Origin: Mycolicibacterium sp. P1-5
Lineage (GTDB): Bacteria > Actinomycetota > Actinomycetes > Mycobacteriales > Mycobacteriaceae
Length of the DNA: 64,000 nt
Direction of reading: 5' to 3'
NCBI RefSeq assembly: GCF_008329565.1
Contig: NZ_NPKT01000012.1
Coordinates: 111,698 to 175,697, forward strand
Positions 8,185-16,847 of the stretch are shown here, in pieces. The position numbers and the translations under genes are program-made. The notes beneath the pieces were generated by a model that had not been told where the DNA came from, made no database searches, and saw only the letters and a program-made list of their open reading frames with translations. The number at the start of each line of letters is the position of its first letter. Position 1 is the first letter of the stretch.

Positions 8185-9546
8185 TCAGGCGGCTGGATCG
8201 CCGGCATCCTCGGGCGGCCGATCGTCACCCAGCAGCCGTTCTGGGTGGTGGAAGTCGTTGACGCCGCCGCGCAGCATCGGAAGGCCCGGCGGTGGGATCC
8301 ATTCGGTGGTGCCGTCGGGGCGTTTTCGGGTGGTCCAGCCGCCGGTTTCGACGAGTTGGTTGTCCGGTGGACAGGCCAGGGTGAGATCGTCGATATCGGT
8401 GTTGCCGCCGTTCTTCCAGTCTTTGGCGGCGTGGTGGACGCCGCTGTGATAGCCCGGCGCATCACACCCAGGTCTCGTACAGCCACGGTGCTTAGCGTGC
8501 AACATGATTCGCTGGTCGGCGCTGGCGATGCGCTTGGTGCGGCCAAGCCATAACGCCCGCCCGTCGACGCCGTCGAACAGGGCGAGATACTGGTAGGCGT
8601 GCGCACTCATCCGGATCAGGTCGGGGATGGGCAGGAGGGTACCGCCGGCGGTGACCGCGTGGCCGGTTCGGGATTGGAGGTCCTGTACCGTCGCTGTCGC
8701 GATCACCGTCACCGGTAACCCGTTGTGCTGACCGAACTTCGGGTTACCCAGTTGACCGCGGACCAACGCCTTGAGCGCGTCGTGCTGACGCTGAGCGCAA
8801 CTGCGTGAATCCTGTTGGGCTATCTGATCCGTCGGTGCCACGGTGGGATTCTCGTCGGCCGGATTGCACACCCCGGGTGCGGCGAATTTCGCCATCCAGG
8901 CGTCGAGCTCCGACCGCAACTCCGGATCGGCGATCAGTCGGCCGACGCTCATCCCGTCGACTTGTTGGCCGCCGCACCACACGAACCCACGCTTGCGGGA
9001 CCGGTCTTCGTCGGAGAACTTCCCGTCGGGGTTCAGATGCAGCGCCAGCCGGTGCGCGACCTTCTCCAGCTGATCTGGGCGGAGAATCGCCGCTTTCTCC
9101 GCCAACGACTTCTCTGCCTTCTCGACCTCGAGCGGCGGCACGTGGTCGGGCAGATCGCGGAAGAACTTCTGAATCACCCCCAGATGCTCGCCATCCAATT
9201 GTCCGGCGTGCCAAGCCTTCGAGGTCTCCGGCAGCAACGGGGGCAGCGCTTCTCCGGTCAGCGTTGTCCGCGGTGCCAGCTGCTCGGCGTCGCGGATCCG
9301 CCGTTTGGCTTCGCGGGGACTGATCCGCAACACGTCGGCCAGCGTGATCGGCACGGGTGGACAGCCCTCGAACTGCTCCAGCTTGGCCACCAGCCCGTGA
9401 GACACCGCCGTCAGGAGCCGCTGGGAGGTCTCCAGCTGCTCAAGCGCTACAAATCGGTCGGGCGGGGACAGCGCTTCGAGGTCGACGGCAGCCAAGGCCC
9501 TGATGTCATCGCCAAGCGACTCCAAGGCTGCACTTATCGAACGCAT
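8185..9546 (-). CDS. DUF222/13E12-family HNH endonuclease-like protein
   Basis: A 453-residue member of the 13E12 repeat family found in many copies in mycobacteria: a helical DUF222 region (about 20-290) followed by an HNH nuclease domain near residues 360-420, with the zinc-type cysteines of CTRPGCDAPG and HHAAKDWKNGG. The HNH residues look intact. ATG 9546 is preferred because the upstream extension is Arg/Ser-rich with no family similarity. The gene ends 107 nt from the convergent membrane gene, and that gap holds nothing recognisable. In M. tuberculosis related REP13E12 sequences serve as prophage integration sites; no prophage or repeat ends are visible here. Confidence 0.88.
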   Translation of the reverse strand: MRSISAALESLGDDIRALAAVDLEALSPPDRFVALEQLETSQRLLTAVSHGLVAKLEQFEGCPPVPITLADVLRISPREAKRRIRDAEQLAPRTTLTGEALPPLLPETSKAWHAGQLDGEHLGVIQKFFRDLPDHVPPLEVEKAEKSLAEKAAILRPDQLEKVAHRLALHLNPDGKFSDEDRSRKRGFVWCGGQQVDGMSVGRLIADPELRSELDAWMAKFAAPGVCNPADENPTVAPTDQIAQQDSRSCAQRQHDALKALVRGQLGNPKFGQHNGLPVTVIATATVQDLQSRTGHAVTAGGTLLPIPDLIRMSAHAYQYLALFDGVDGRALWLGRTKRIASADQRIMLHAKHRGCTRPGCDAPGYHSGVHHAAKDWKNGGNTDIDDLTLACPPDNQLVETGGWTTRKRPDGTTEWIPPPGLPMLRGGVNDFHHPERLLGDDRPPEDAGDPAA

Positions 9547-9595
9547 GTTCGAATAGTACGTCGCCCCACCGACAGGAAATCGGTGTGTTGGCTCG

Positions 9596-10060
9596 TCAGA
9601 TCGCGACCGCGGCTGCGGCCACCGCCTCCTGCAACCCACGTGTCGCCAGCTGATCGGCCAACTCGTTGTCCTCGACCCCCGAATGTCCTTTGACCCAGAA
9701 CCACTCCACACGGTGTCCGGCGCAGGCAATCTGAAGCCGCTGCCACAGATCGACGTTCTTCACCGGCTGCTTGGCGGCGGTCTGCCAGCCATTGCGCTCC
9801 CAGCCGAGAACCCACTTGGTGATGCCGTTGCGGACGTACGTGCTGTCGGTATAGAGGTGCACCGTCACGGGCCGAGTCAGCGCCTCCAGCGCCATGATGG
9901 GAGCGGTCAGCTCCATCCGGTTGTTGCTCGTCGAACCGGGTTCGCCTCCACACATCTCACGGACGTGCTCGCGCATGCGCAGCACCGCTCCCCAGCCGCC
10001 GGGGCCGGGGTTGGGGCGGCAACCGCCGTCGGTGTGGATGACCACGAGCTCGTCCGTCAT
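9596..10060 (-). CDS. rnhA: ribonuclease HI
   Basis: A 154-residue single-domain RNase HI that cleaves the RNA strand of RNA-DNA hybrids. The metal-binding acidic residues are all visible: Asp in [16 protein letters not shown] near the N terminus, Glu in [10 protein letters not shown], Asp in [11 protein letters not shown], and Asp in the DNELADQLA helix after the conserved WVKGHSG. ATG 10060 overlaps the stop of the upstream VOC gene by 4 nt (ATGA), implying translational coupling. The longer reading from 10234 lies within that gene and is rejected. Mycobacteria usually carry further RNase H genes elsewhere. Confidence 0.95.
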   Translation of the reverse strand: MTDELVVIHTDGGCRPNPGPGGWGAVLRMREHVREMCGGEPGSTSNNRMELTAPIMALEALTRPVTVHLYTDSTYVRNGITKWVLGWERNGWQTAAKQPVKNVDLWQRLQIACAGHRVEWFWVKGHSGVEDNELADQLATRGLQEAVAAAAVAI

Positions 10061-10683
10061 GCGCCGAGAATAGGCGGGGAAATCATCGCAGTCCGGACCG
10101 ACATGCCCAGATCGCGATGACGCAGCGTGGTGATCCGGCGTCCGGGCTGCACCGCATCCTTGACCGGGAGCGTCCGGTCCCCGAAGAACGACGCGGTCGC
10201 ATCGATGTCGTCGACCACGAACGTGATGCCCCACAACGACGACGGGCCGTCACTCGCGACGTCCGGTGCGCCGACGACCTCGAGGATCACCGACCCCAGC
10301 CGGAAGAAAATCTGTCTCATCGGTTGGCCGCCGAGTTCGGCATCGCGTTCCCGGCGCGGCTGCAGTCCGATCGCGGCCAGTGCGTCGACAGTCCGAGAAA
10401 GGTTGGGCGACAGCAGGACAACGTGGTCGATCCCGGCCACGCCATTGGGATGCATGGCCGGCTCGGGGCCGATGGCTTCAGAGGATGTCGTCGGGATCCC
10501 GTCAAGCTCACCGCTCTGAACGGGCCCCCGCAACGTCCACCCGAGGATGCCCGATCCCCGCCCCACCAGCCGCGTCCGGACATCGCCGATCCGGCACACC
10601 CCGTCGGGATCCACGCTGAAACCCGCTTCCCGCCAAACCCCGGCCGGGTCCGCGACGCGGATTTCGTCGATCGTGACGGTCAA
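10057..10683 (-). CDS. VOC (glyoxalase/dioxygenase-fold) family protein
   Basis: A 208-residue protein with the paired beta-alpha-beta-beta-beta units of the vicinal-oxygen-chelate fold. The clearest unit starts at [23 protein letters not shown] (about residue 84) and continues through LEVVGAPD and the [18 protein letters not shown] segment. The first half ([18 protein letters not shown]) is a degenerate unit. It starts 4 nt after the prpE-like gene ends and overlaps rnhA by 4 nt, so it belongs to a four-gene run from the SRPBCC gene to rnhA. The metal ligands and substrate cannot be assigned; it may be a small-molecule lyase/isomerase or a binding protein. Confidence 0.8.
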   Translation of the reverse strand: MTVTIDEIRVADPAGVWREAGFSVDPDGVCRIGDVRTRLVGRGSGILGWTLRGPVQSGELDGIPTTSSEAIGPEPAMHPNGVAGIDHVVLLSPNLSRTVDALAAIGLQPRRERDAELGGQPMRQIFFRLGSVILEVVGAPDVASDGPSSLWGITFVVDDIDATASFFGDRTLPVKDAVQPGRRITTLRHRDLGMSVRTAMISPPILGA

Positions 10684-10687
10684 CGCC

Positions 10688-12556
10688 CTACCCCTGCAGA
10701 ATCGGCTTCAACGTCTCCAGCACGGCCGGGTCCTCGATGGTGGACGGGACCGGCTCGTCCTTGCCGTGGGCGATACCGCGCATCGTCTTGCGCAGTATCT
10801 TGCCTGAGCGGGTCTTCGGCAGCGCCGGCACCACATCGACCAACCGGAAGCACGCCACCGCACCGATCTCCTCGCGCACCGCGGCAACCAACTCCTCGGC
10901 CAGTCCCTCGGCCGAGGCGCCGGCCTTCAACACCACGAAGCCGCGCGGCACGTGTCCCTTGATCTCGTCGGCCACGCCGATCACCGCGCACTCGGCCACC
11001 GCAGGATGTGCGGCCAGTACCGCTTCGATCGAACCCGTCGACAACCGGTGTCCCGCAACGTTGATCACGTCGTCGATGCGGCCCATCACGAACAGATAGC
11101 CGTCATCGTCGAGGTAGCCGCCGTCGCCGGTCAGGTAATACCCCGGGTGCTCGCACAGGTAGGACGCCTCGTATCTCGCGTCATCGCCCCACAGTGTCGG
11201 CAGCGTCCCCGGCGGCAGCGGCAGGCTGATGCAGATCGCACCTTCTTCGTTCGGCTCACACCGGCTGCCGTCCACCCGCAGTATCTGCACGTCGTAGCCC
11301 GGCATCGGCACGGTAGGCGAACCGGCCTTGAGCGGAAGGTGTTGCACGCCCATCGGATTGGCGGCTATCGCCCAGCCGGTCTCGGTCTGCCACCAGTGAT
11401 CGACAACGGGCACACCGAATCTCGCCGACGCCCACGTGTAGGTGTCCGGATCCAGCCGCTCGCCGGCCTGGAACAGATACTTCAGGCTCGACAGGTCGTA
11501 GCGATCGGCATGGGAGGCCGTCGGATCCTCCTTGCGAATCGCGCGAATGGCCGTCGGCGCAGTGAACAATGCCTTCACCCCATGCTCGGAGACCACGCGC
11601 CAGAACGCCCCGGGATCCGGTGTGCCGATGGGCTTTCCCTCGTAGAGCACCGTCGTGGCACCCGCCAGCAGCGGTCCGTACACGATGTAGGAGTGGCCCA
11701 CCACCCACCCGACATCGGAGGCCGCCCAGAACACGTCGCCGGGATTGATGTCGTAAATGTGCCGCATACTCCACTGCAGCGCGACGGCGTGACCACCGTT
11801 GTCGCGGACGATGCCCTTTGGCTTTCCGGTCGTGCCGGACGTGTAGAGCACGTACAGCGGATCGGTGGCCGCCACCGGCACCGGGTCGACGGGCGTGGCC
11901 GCCGCCATCGTGGAAGCCCAGGCGACGTCGCGTCCAGGAACCAGATCGCAGGTGTGCTTGTCCCGCTGCACGATCACGCATGCCGCCGGCTTGTGCGACG
12001 CCAATTCCAGTGCCTGGTCGAGCATCGGCTTGTAGCGCACCACCCGGGTCGGCTCCACGCCGCACGACGCCGAGACGATCGCGACAGGCTGCGCGTCGTC
12101 GATGCGGGTGGCCAGCTCGTGTGCGGCGAAACCGCCGAATACCACCGAGTGCACCGCGCCCAGGCGGGCGCAGGCCAGCATCGCGATCACCGCCTCGGGG
12201 ATCATCGGCATGTAGAGCACCACACGGTCGCCCTTGCCGACCCCTAGGTCGCGCAGTGCTCCAGCGAATCGTGCCGTTTCATCGAGCAATTCGCGATAGG
12301 TGTAGACACGCTGAGAACCGGTCACCGGAGAGTCGTAGATCAGCGCGGCCTGGTCGCCGCGCTCGTCGATGTGCCGGTCCAGCGCGTTGGCGCAGGTGTT
12401 CAGCTCGGCGTCGGGGAACCACCGGTAGAACGGCGGGTTGCTGTCGTCGAGAATGCGCTGCGGCGCACGAGTCCAGGTCACCGCGCGGGCGGCCTGCGCC
12501 CAGAATGCGCAGGGGTCAGCGACGCTGGCGTCGAACAATTGGCGATACCCGCCCAT
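10688..12556 (-). CDS. prpE: propionyl-CoA synthetase-like AMP-forming acyl-CoA synthetase
   Basis: A 622-residue member of the acetyl-/propionyl-CoA synthetase branch of the ANL family, activating a short-chain acid to acyl-CoA through an acyl-AMP. It has the N-terminal ACAS segment (MGGYRQLFDASVADPCAFWA), the P-loop YTSGTTGKPKG near residue 255, the YLTGDGGYLDDDGY hinge and the terminal TRSGKILRK, whose lysine is the adenylation Lys that acetylation silences in this family. Length and motifs fit PrpE better than longer acetyl-CoA synthetases, but substrate choice cannot be read from sequence. A perfect 18-bp palindrome lies 43 nt upstream. The VOC gene follows after 4 nt. Confidence 0.85.
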   Translation of the reverse strand: MGGYRQLFDASVADPCAFWAQAARAVTWTRAPQRILDDSNPPFYRWFPDAELNTCANALDRHIDERGDQAALIYDSPVTGSQRVYTYRELLDETARFAGALRDLGVGKGDRVVLYMPMIPEAVIAMLACARLGAVHSVVFGGFAAHELATRIDDAQPVAIVSASCGVEPTRVVRYKPMLDQALELASHKPAACVIVQRDKHTCDLVPGRDVAWASTMAAATPVDPVPVAATDPLYVLYTSGTTGKPKGIVRDNGGHAVALQWSMRHIYDINPGDVFWAASDVGWVVGHSYIVYGPLLAGATTVLYEGKPIGTPDPGAFWRVVSEHGVKALFTAPTAIRAIRKEDPTASHADRYDLSSLKYLFQAGERLDPDTYTWASARFGVPVVDHWWQTETGWAIAANPMGVQHLPLKAGSPTVPMPGYDVQILRVDGSRCEPNEEGAICISLPLPPGTLPTLWGDDARYEASYLCEHPGYYLTGDGGYLDDDGYLFVMGRIDDVINVAGHRLSTGSIEAVLAAHPAVAECAVIGVADEIKGHVPRGFVVLKAGASAEGLAEELVAAVREEIGAVACFRLVDVVPALPKTRSGKILRKTMRGIAHGKDEPVPSTIEDPAVLETLKPILQG

Positions 12557-12598
12557 CCCGGCTTCCTCCCGTCATTGGGTGTAAGCACGGTAGCGCGA

Positions 12599-12616
12599 GG
12601 TGACGCCGGCGTCACC
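12599..12616. promoter_or_regulatory. perfect 18-bp palindrome between SRPBCC and prpE-like genes
   Basis: GGTGACGCCGGCGTCACC is its own reverse complement. It lies 2 nt past the SRPBCC stop and 43 nt before the prpE-like start. It could be a dimeric regulator's operator or, as RNA, a hairpin without loop space; the lack of a spacer favours a DNA-binding site. Confidence 0.5.
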
Positions 12617-12618
12617 TA

Positions 12619-13047
12619 TCAGGCGAGCGAGGCGAGATTCGTCACCGATTTGCGAACGTCCGACTCCAAGACCTTCGCCACCAGCCGCCCTACCGGTCCG
12701 TTGAGGACCCCGCCGGAGATGTCGGCGATGAGGTGAAAGCACGTGCGGCCCTGGGTGTCGGTCACGTTCATCGTGATGCAGATTTTTATGCCGGGCCACC
12801 CGGTTCCGGTCAGCTCGATCGTCTGCGGCTCGTCGTACTTGGTCACCCGCCAGTGGATCGTGTTGCGAAAGCCCTTGACCTTGATCAGCGACGACACCTC
12901 GGTGCCCTCGGAGATCGTTTCCGGCACCGGGCTCCGCCAGCCCGCGAAAATCGTCATCCACTCGTCGAAGCGGTTGAGGTCCGAGGCCAGCTTCCACGCT
13001 TGCTGCGGCGACACATCGGACGGCACGTTTACGTCAACAGTGGCCAT
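12619..13047 (-). CDS. SRPBCC-fold (polyketide cyclase/START-like) protein
   Basis: A 142-residue small protein of the SRPBCC superfamily, with the typical opening (VDVNVPSDVSPQQAWKLASDLNRFDEWM), a hydrophobic cavity fold and a C-terminal helix ending the chain. Such proteins bind or act on hydrophobic ligands; many mycobacterial copies are uncharacterised. ATG 13047 begins MATVDVNV; the long upstream reading crosses the divergent crotonase gene and is spurious. It is divergent to the crotonase gene (45 nt between starts) and upstream of the prpE-like gene, so a lipid-linked role is plausible but unproven. Confidence 0.85.
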   Translation of the reverse strand: MATVDVNVPSDVSPQQAWKLASDLNRFDEWMTIFAGWRSPVPETISEGTEVSSLIKVKGFRNTIHWRVTKYDEPQTIELTGTGWPGIKICITMNVTDTQGRTCFHLIADISGGVLNGPVGRLVAKVLESDVRKSVTNLASLA

Positions 13048-13092
13048 GGGCGGCCTTATACCCGGTGCGGCGCCACCGCTAACGTGCAGCAC

Positions 13093-13893
13093 ATGGCTGC
13101 TGTGGAATTCGAGGAAATCGAAGACGGGATCGTCCGGGTCACGTTGAACCGACCGAATCTGCTCAATGCGATCGACGGTGCCCTGATGGATGGGCTGGAC
13201 GACGCCCTCGACCAGCTGAGCTCCTGGAAGTACCGGGTCGCCGTCCTGACGGGTGCGGGGCGCGGCTTCTGCGCGGGCGCCGACCTCAGTGGCACCGGTC
13301 AGCCCTGGAACGAACCGGCGAAGGCGCAGTTCAAGACGATGTACGACGGGCAGGTTCGGCTGGCCGACCAGTTGACCCGGCTCTACGAGCTGCCGATTCC
13401 GGTGGTTGCGGCGGTCAACGGGGTGGCCGTCGGTGGGGGATTGGCCTACGCCCTGCACTGCGACATCCGGATCGCCTCGCAAGCCGCCCGCTTCGGTTCG
13501 GTGTTCATCAAGGCGGGGTTCTCCTCGCTGGACATGGGCACGAGCTACCTGTTGCCGAAGATCGTGGGGGCGGGTGCGGCCCGCGAGATGATGCTCACCG
13601 GTCGGATCATCGACGCGGGCGAGGCTCACCGGATCGGGTTGGTTCACGAGGTGGTGTCCGAGGACAAGCTCGCCGACGCGGCCCTGGCGATGGCGCGCAG
13701 CATCGCCGCCAACAATGCGTTCGGGGTCTGGCAGACCAAGACGGGGCTGAACGCCGCTCTGGACGCGCCGAGCCTGCGGCACGCCAAGGAGATCGAGAAC
13801 CGGACGCAGGTGCTGACCGGGTTCACCAACAATCCGCGCGAGGCCGCGATGGCACACCGCGAGAAGCGCGCCCCGAAGTGGGATCCGCTCTAG
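13093..13893 (+). CDS. crotonase-superfamily protein lacking both hydratase glutamates
   Basis: A 266-residue crotonase-fold protein, normally annotated as enoyl-CoA hydratase. The oxyanion-hole segments are present (GRGFCAGADLSG near residue 60; GVAVGGGLAYALHCDIRIAS near 115). The two general acid/base glutamates of classical hydratases are absent: GGGLA replaces GGGCE, and GSVFIKAG replaces the GQPEI segment. An Asp in FSSLDMGTSYLLPKIVG occupies the place used by PaaG- or isomerase-type members, so isomerase or another CoA chemistry is more likely than hydration. ATG 13093 is used; an in-frame GTG lies at 13084. It converges on the F420-type LLM gene with a 4-nt stop overlap. Confidence 0.85.
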   Translation: MAAVEFEEIEDGIVRVTLNRPNLLNAIDGALMDGLDDALDQLSSWKYRVAVLTGAGRGFCAGADLSGTGQPWNEPAKAQFKTMYDGQVRLADQLTRLYELPIPVVAAVNGVAVGGGLAYALHCDIRIASQAARFGSVFIKAGFSSLDMGTSYLLPKIVGAGAAREMMLTGRIIDAGEAHRIGLVHEVVSEDKLADAALAMARSIAANNAFGVWQTKTGLNAALDAPSLRHAKEIENRTQVLTGFTNNPREAAMAHREKRAPKWDPL

Positions 13894-14762
13894 CGGTTGA
13901 CCTTTGCGATCACCTTTTCCGCGAACATCTCGAGGTTGCGGATCTTGGTGTCCAGGGGCTCGGTGTCGGGACCCTTGATGTAGGGAACGCGGAAGCCGAC
14001 CATGACGTCGGTAATTCCCTTGTCCTCCAAGCGTTTCACTCCGTCGACAGTGAATGCGTCGAGTGAGATCACATGGATTTGAAAGGGTCGAGAGGTCGCG
14101 CCTTCCTCTTCCCGGTACCGATTGAGCTTGACCAGCAGGTCGTCGAGGTCGTCGGTGCCGCCGCCGTGCATCCAGCCGTCGTTGCGAGCGGCGCGGCGCA
14201 GTGCGGCATCGGCGTGCCCGCCGATCAGGATCGGAAGGGGTTCGGACGGCGCCGGCGTCATCTTGGTTTTCGGGATGTCGTAGAACTCCCCGTGGAATTC
14301 GAAGTAGTCGCCACTGGTGAGGCCGCGGATGATCTCGATGCATTCATCCATCCGCTTGCCTCGCTTGGCGAACGGCACTCCCATCAACTCGTAGTCCTCC
14401 GGCCACGGGCTGGTCCCGACGCCGAGTCCTACCCGATTTCCGATCAGCGCGGCCAATGAGCCGGCCTGTTTGGCCACCAAAGCCGGTGGCCGGATCGGCA
14501 GCTTGAGGACGAAGAAGTTGAACTTGAGCCGTTCGGTCACCGCGCCCAGTGCGGCGGTCAGCAGGAACGTCTCGATGAAGGGCTTGCCGTCCAGGAAATC
14601 TCGGTTGCCGTCGGGGGTGTAGGGGTAGGTCGAGTCCGACTCGAACGGATAGGCGATGCTGTCCGGAATCGTCATCGCGTCATAGCCGGCCGCCTCGACG
14701 GCCTTCGCGAGCGGAATGTAGAACGTCGGATCAATCATCGCCTCGGCGTAGGTGAATCGCAT
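13890..14762 (-). CDS. LLM-class F420-dependent oxidoreductase
   Basis: A 290-residue luciferase-like TIM-barrel protein of the F420-dependent branch. It opens MRFTYAEAMIDPTFYIPLAKAVE, has the loop NRVGLGVGTSPWPEDYELMG (about residues 128-147) with the usual Asp/Glu-Leu pair, and LPILIGGHADAALRRAARNDGW late in the barrel. Likely reduces a lipid-like or xenobiotic substrate with F420H2; the substrate is unknown. A textbook KstR-like palindrome overlaps a TACTAT -10 element 6 nt before the ATG, so the message is probably leaderless and repressed by a TetR-family protein. It converges with the crotonase gene through overlapping stop codons (CTAG). Confidence 0.92.
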   Translation of the reverse strand: MRFTYAEAMIDPTFYIPLAKAVEAAGYDAMTIPDSIAYPFESDSTYPYTPDGNRDFLDGKPFIETFLLTAALGAVTERLKFNFFVLKLPIRPPALVAKQAGSLAALIGNRVGLGVGTSPWPEDYELMGVPFAKRGKRMDECIEIIRGLTSGDYFEFHGEFYDIPKTKMTPAPSEPLPILIGGHADAALRRAARNDGWMHGGGTDDLDDLLVKLNRYREEEGATSRPFQIHVISLDAFTVDGVKRLEDKGITDVMVGFRVPYIKGPDTEPLDTKIRNLEMFAEKVIAKVNR

Positions 14763-14768
14763 GCCGCG

Positions 14769-14787
14769 ATAGTAGAACGTGTTCTAC
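14769..14787 (-). promoter_or_regulatory. KstR-like operator overlapping a -10 element of the LLM gene
   Basis: GTAGAACGTGTTCTAC (14772-14787) is a near-perfect palindrome matching the KstR consensus TNNAACNNGTTNNA and its usual TAGAAC/GTTCTA arms. On the minus strand it runs into TACTAT (14769-14774), a mycobacterial TANNNT -10 element, with only 6 nt to the ATG at 14762. Binding would block RNA polymerase directly. Inferred from motif match and spacing. Confidence 0.7.
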
Positions 14788-14902
14788 CGACGGATGGCCT
14801 TCTTGGTTCGATGTGCGAGCGTCGTAGCGGGAAATCGTCCCCGGCCGGGGTTTGGCGCTGCCGGTCACCGGGAAGCACTGCCCTGAGCAGAAAGGAACGG
14901 CG

Positions 14903-15175
14903 ATGAGTGTGATCTCGAAGGCGATGTACCTGCCCCTGTCGATCGGCACGAGCGTGGCGGGTGGCCTGCTGGCCGGTGCGCTGTTCACCCAGGTGTGGAA
15001 GCGAGTCGGCGATACGGACGAGGCTCCGCCGGATCCCAAGGACCTCAACCGATCCGGTCGCGAGGCGCTATTGGCGGCGGCCCTACAGGGCCTGGTTTTC
15101 GGTGTTGTCCGCGCGGCGGTGGATCGGGCCGGTGCCCGCGGCTACCGCGCAGTGACCCATCAGAACCCAGTGTGA
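14903..15175 (+). CDS. DUF4235 membrane protein
   Basis: A 90-residue actinobacterial DUF4235 protein: an N-terminal hydrophobic helix (about residues 9-30) carrying GTSVAGGLLAGALFTQVWK, a polar DEAPPDPKDLNRSGREALLAAALQG segment, then a second hydrophobic helix (about 58-75). AAAGGAACGG lies 2 nt before ATG 14903. The gene ends one base before the stop of the convergent DUF2231 gene. The family is widespread and of unknown function. A membrane hairpin location is inferred from hydrophobicity. Confidence 0.85.
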   Translation: MSVISKAMYLPLSIGTSVAGGLLAGALFTQVWKRVGDTDEAPPDPKDLNRSGREALLAAALQGLVFGVVRAAVDRAGARGYRAVTHQNPV

Positions 15176-15176
15176 C

Positions 15177-15635
15177 TCAAGCGATCTGGCCCCAGGTGGC
15201 CTTGGCGCCGGAATCGCCGATGCGGTACACCTGGACGATCGTCGCGACGCCCGCCACCACCACGAACACCGCGACGGCGACCGCCAGGACGGTCGACACC
15301 GATCGCCCTCGGGCGGCGCTGACGTGGACGACCGCCAGCAGCACCGCCGCGACGAGCAGTGCCAGCGCGAAGTAGATCATCGTGTCGCCCAATTCGGCAT
15401 GGTCATTCACCAACGGCGAATGACCGACCCGGTCCTCGAGCCACTCGCCGGCATCGGTGGTCAGTGGCGTCAGCACTGTGACGACGAGTGACAAGGCCAG
15501 CACCAGCCACACCAGCCGCTGCCGGACCGCGGGCCACACCGCACACAGGATCGCCAGAATTGCCGTGAGTGGTGCGAGAACCACGATGAAATGTACGAAC
15601 AGGACATGGGCGGGCAGGCCGCTGAACGTCGACAC
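15177..15635 (-). CDS. DUF2231 four-helix membrane protein
   Basis: A 152-residue integral membrane protein with four predicted helices (about residues 13-33, 41-60, 84-105 and 114-135) and the DUF2231 start pattern FSGLPAHVLFVHFIVVLAPL, whose His in the first helix recurs in the DUF2231-Rieske fusion at 43337. Related domains often occur beside redox or heme proteins, but no cofactor motif other than that His is clear. It is divergent to the MFS gene (39 nt between starts) and converges tightly on the DUF4235 gene. Confidence 0.85.
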   Translation of the reverse strand: MSTFSGLPAHVLFVHFIVVLAPLTAILAILCAVWPAVRQRLVWLVLALSLVVTVLTPLTTDAGEWLEDRVGHSPLVNDHAELGDTMIYFALALLVAAVLLAVVHVSAARGRSVSTVLAVAVAVFVVVAGVATIVQVYRIGDSGAKATWGQIA

Positions 15636-15674
15636 GGGCGAATACTACTGGGCAGCTGGTACATAATCGGCGTA

Positions 15675-16838
15675 ATGACTGCGTGGCTGACCCGCAATGT
15701 GCGGGTGCTTTCGGCGGTGTCGTTCCTTCAGGACGCCGCGAGCGAACTGCTGTATCCGCTGCTGCCCATCTATTTGACCGCTGTGCTGGGGGCACCGCCC
15801 TCGGTCGTGGGCGCCATCGAAGGCGCGGCGGAGGGTGCCGCGTCCCTGACGAAGCTGGCGGTCGGGCCCCTCGGTGATCGGTTCGCGAAACGTCCCTTGA
15901 TTGCAACCGGATACGGGATGGCCGCATTGGGCAAGGTCATCATCGCAATCGCCGCCGCGTGGCCCGGTGTGTTGGCCGGTCGCGTGGTCGACCGTCTCGG
16001 TAAGGGAATCCGCGGCGCGCCGCGCGATGCGCTCCTGGTCGACGGCATCGATACACCGTTGCGCGGCAGGGTATTCGGCTTCCACCGGGCGATGGACACC
16101 CTCGGCGCGGTAGTCGGGCCGCTGATCGGACTGGCGGGTTACGAACTGCTGGACCACCACATCGCGCCGCTGCTGTACATCGCGATCGTCCCCGCGGTGC
16201 TGTCCGTGCTGCTGGTCGCGTTGGTGCGTGAGCCCCGGCGCGACGCGCTCCGGGTCAGCAGACCGCCGGTCTTCCGCGGATTGCGTGAGCTACCCCGACG
16301 GTACTGGCGGGTCACCGCACTGCTGGTCGGCTTCGGCATCGTCAACTTTCCCGACGCATTATTGCTGTTGCGGCTCAACGAAATCGGCTTCGGCGTCGTA
16401 CAGGTGATCCTCGCCTATGTGGGGTACAACCTGGTGTATGCACTCGGCAGCTTCCCGGCCGGCGTGCTGGCCGACCGGCTACCGCGCTCGGCGGTGTTCG
16501 GCTTCGGGCTGGTCTTCTTCGCCGTCGGCTACATCGGGCTCGGGCTGACCACCGATCCGCTTGCGGCGTGGTTGTTGATCGCGGCCTATGGGGTGTTCAC
16601 CGCCTGCACCGACGGCGTCGGAAAGGCGTGGATCTCGTCCCTCGTCGGCCATGACCGGCAAGCCAGCGCGCAGGGAGTGTTCCAGGGCGCCAGTGGGTTT
16701 GCGGTCCTGTTCGCCGGGCTGTGGGCGGGGTTGCTCTGGGGCGGTGACGGCCACCTGCCGTTGCTGATCTCCGGCGTTGTCGGTGCGTGTTTCGCGACTG
16801 CGCTCCTGCTGCCGAACGCGTTCCGGCGCTTTCGTTAA
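15675..16838 (+). CDS. major facilitator superfamily transporter
   Basis: A 387-residue, 12-helix MFS carrier. The cytoplasmic loop after helix 2 has GPLGDRFAKRPLI, an MFS motif-A variant, repeated in degenerate form as GVLADRLPRSAVF in the second half; GRVVDRLGKGIRGAPRDALL after helix 4 is typical of a subgroup of uncharacterised bacterial MFS proteins. ATG 15675 is chosen; the longer reading starts inside the divergent DUF2231 gene. Substrate and direction of transport cannot be told. It ends 9 nt before cobF and may be cotranscribed with it, which makes a corrinoid-related substrate conceivable but unsupported. Confidence 0.85.
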   Translation: MTAWLTRNVRVLSAVSFLQDAASELLYPLLPIYLTAVLGAPPSVVGAIEGAAEGAASLTKLAVGPLGDRFAKRPLIATGYGMAALGKVIIAIAAAWPGVLAGRVVDRLGKGIRGAPRDALLVDGIDTPLRGRVFGFHRAMDTLGAVVGPLIGLAGYELLDHHIAPLLYIAIVPAVLSVLLVALVREPRRDALRVSRPPVFRGLRELPRRYWRVTALLVGFGIVNFPDALLLLRLNEIGFGVVQVILAYVGYNLVYALGSFPAGVLADRLPRSAVFGFGLVFFAVGYIGLGLTTDPLAAWLLIAAYGVFTACTDGVGKAWISSLVGHDRQASAQGVFQGASGFAVLFAGLWAGLLWGGDGHLPLLISGVVGACFATALLLPNAFRRFR

Positions 16839-16847
16839 GCTGCCCCG

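Noticed and set aside
12619..14343. Long extension of the SRPBCC frame upstream to 14343
   Set aside because: It crosses the crotonase gene on the other strand; the SRPBCC family N terminus begins at 13047.
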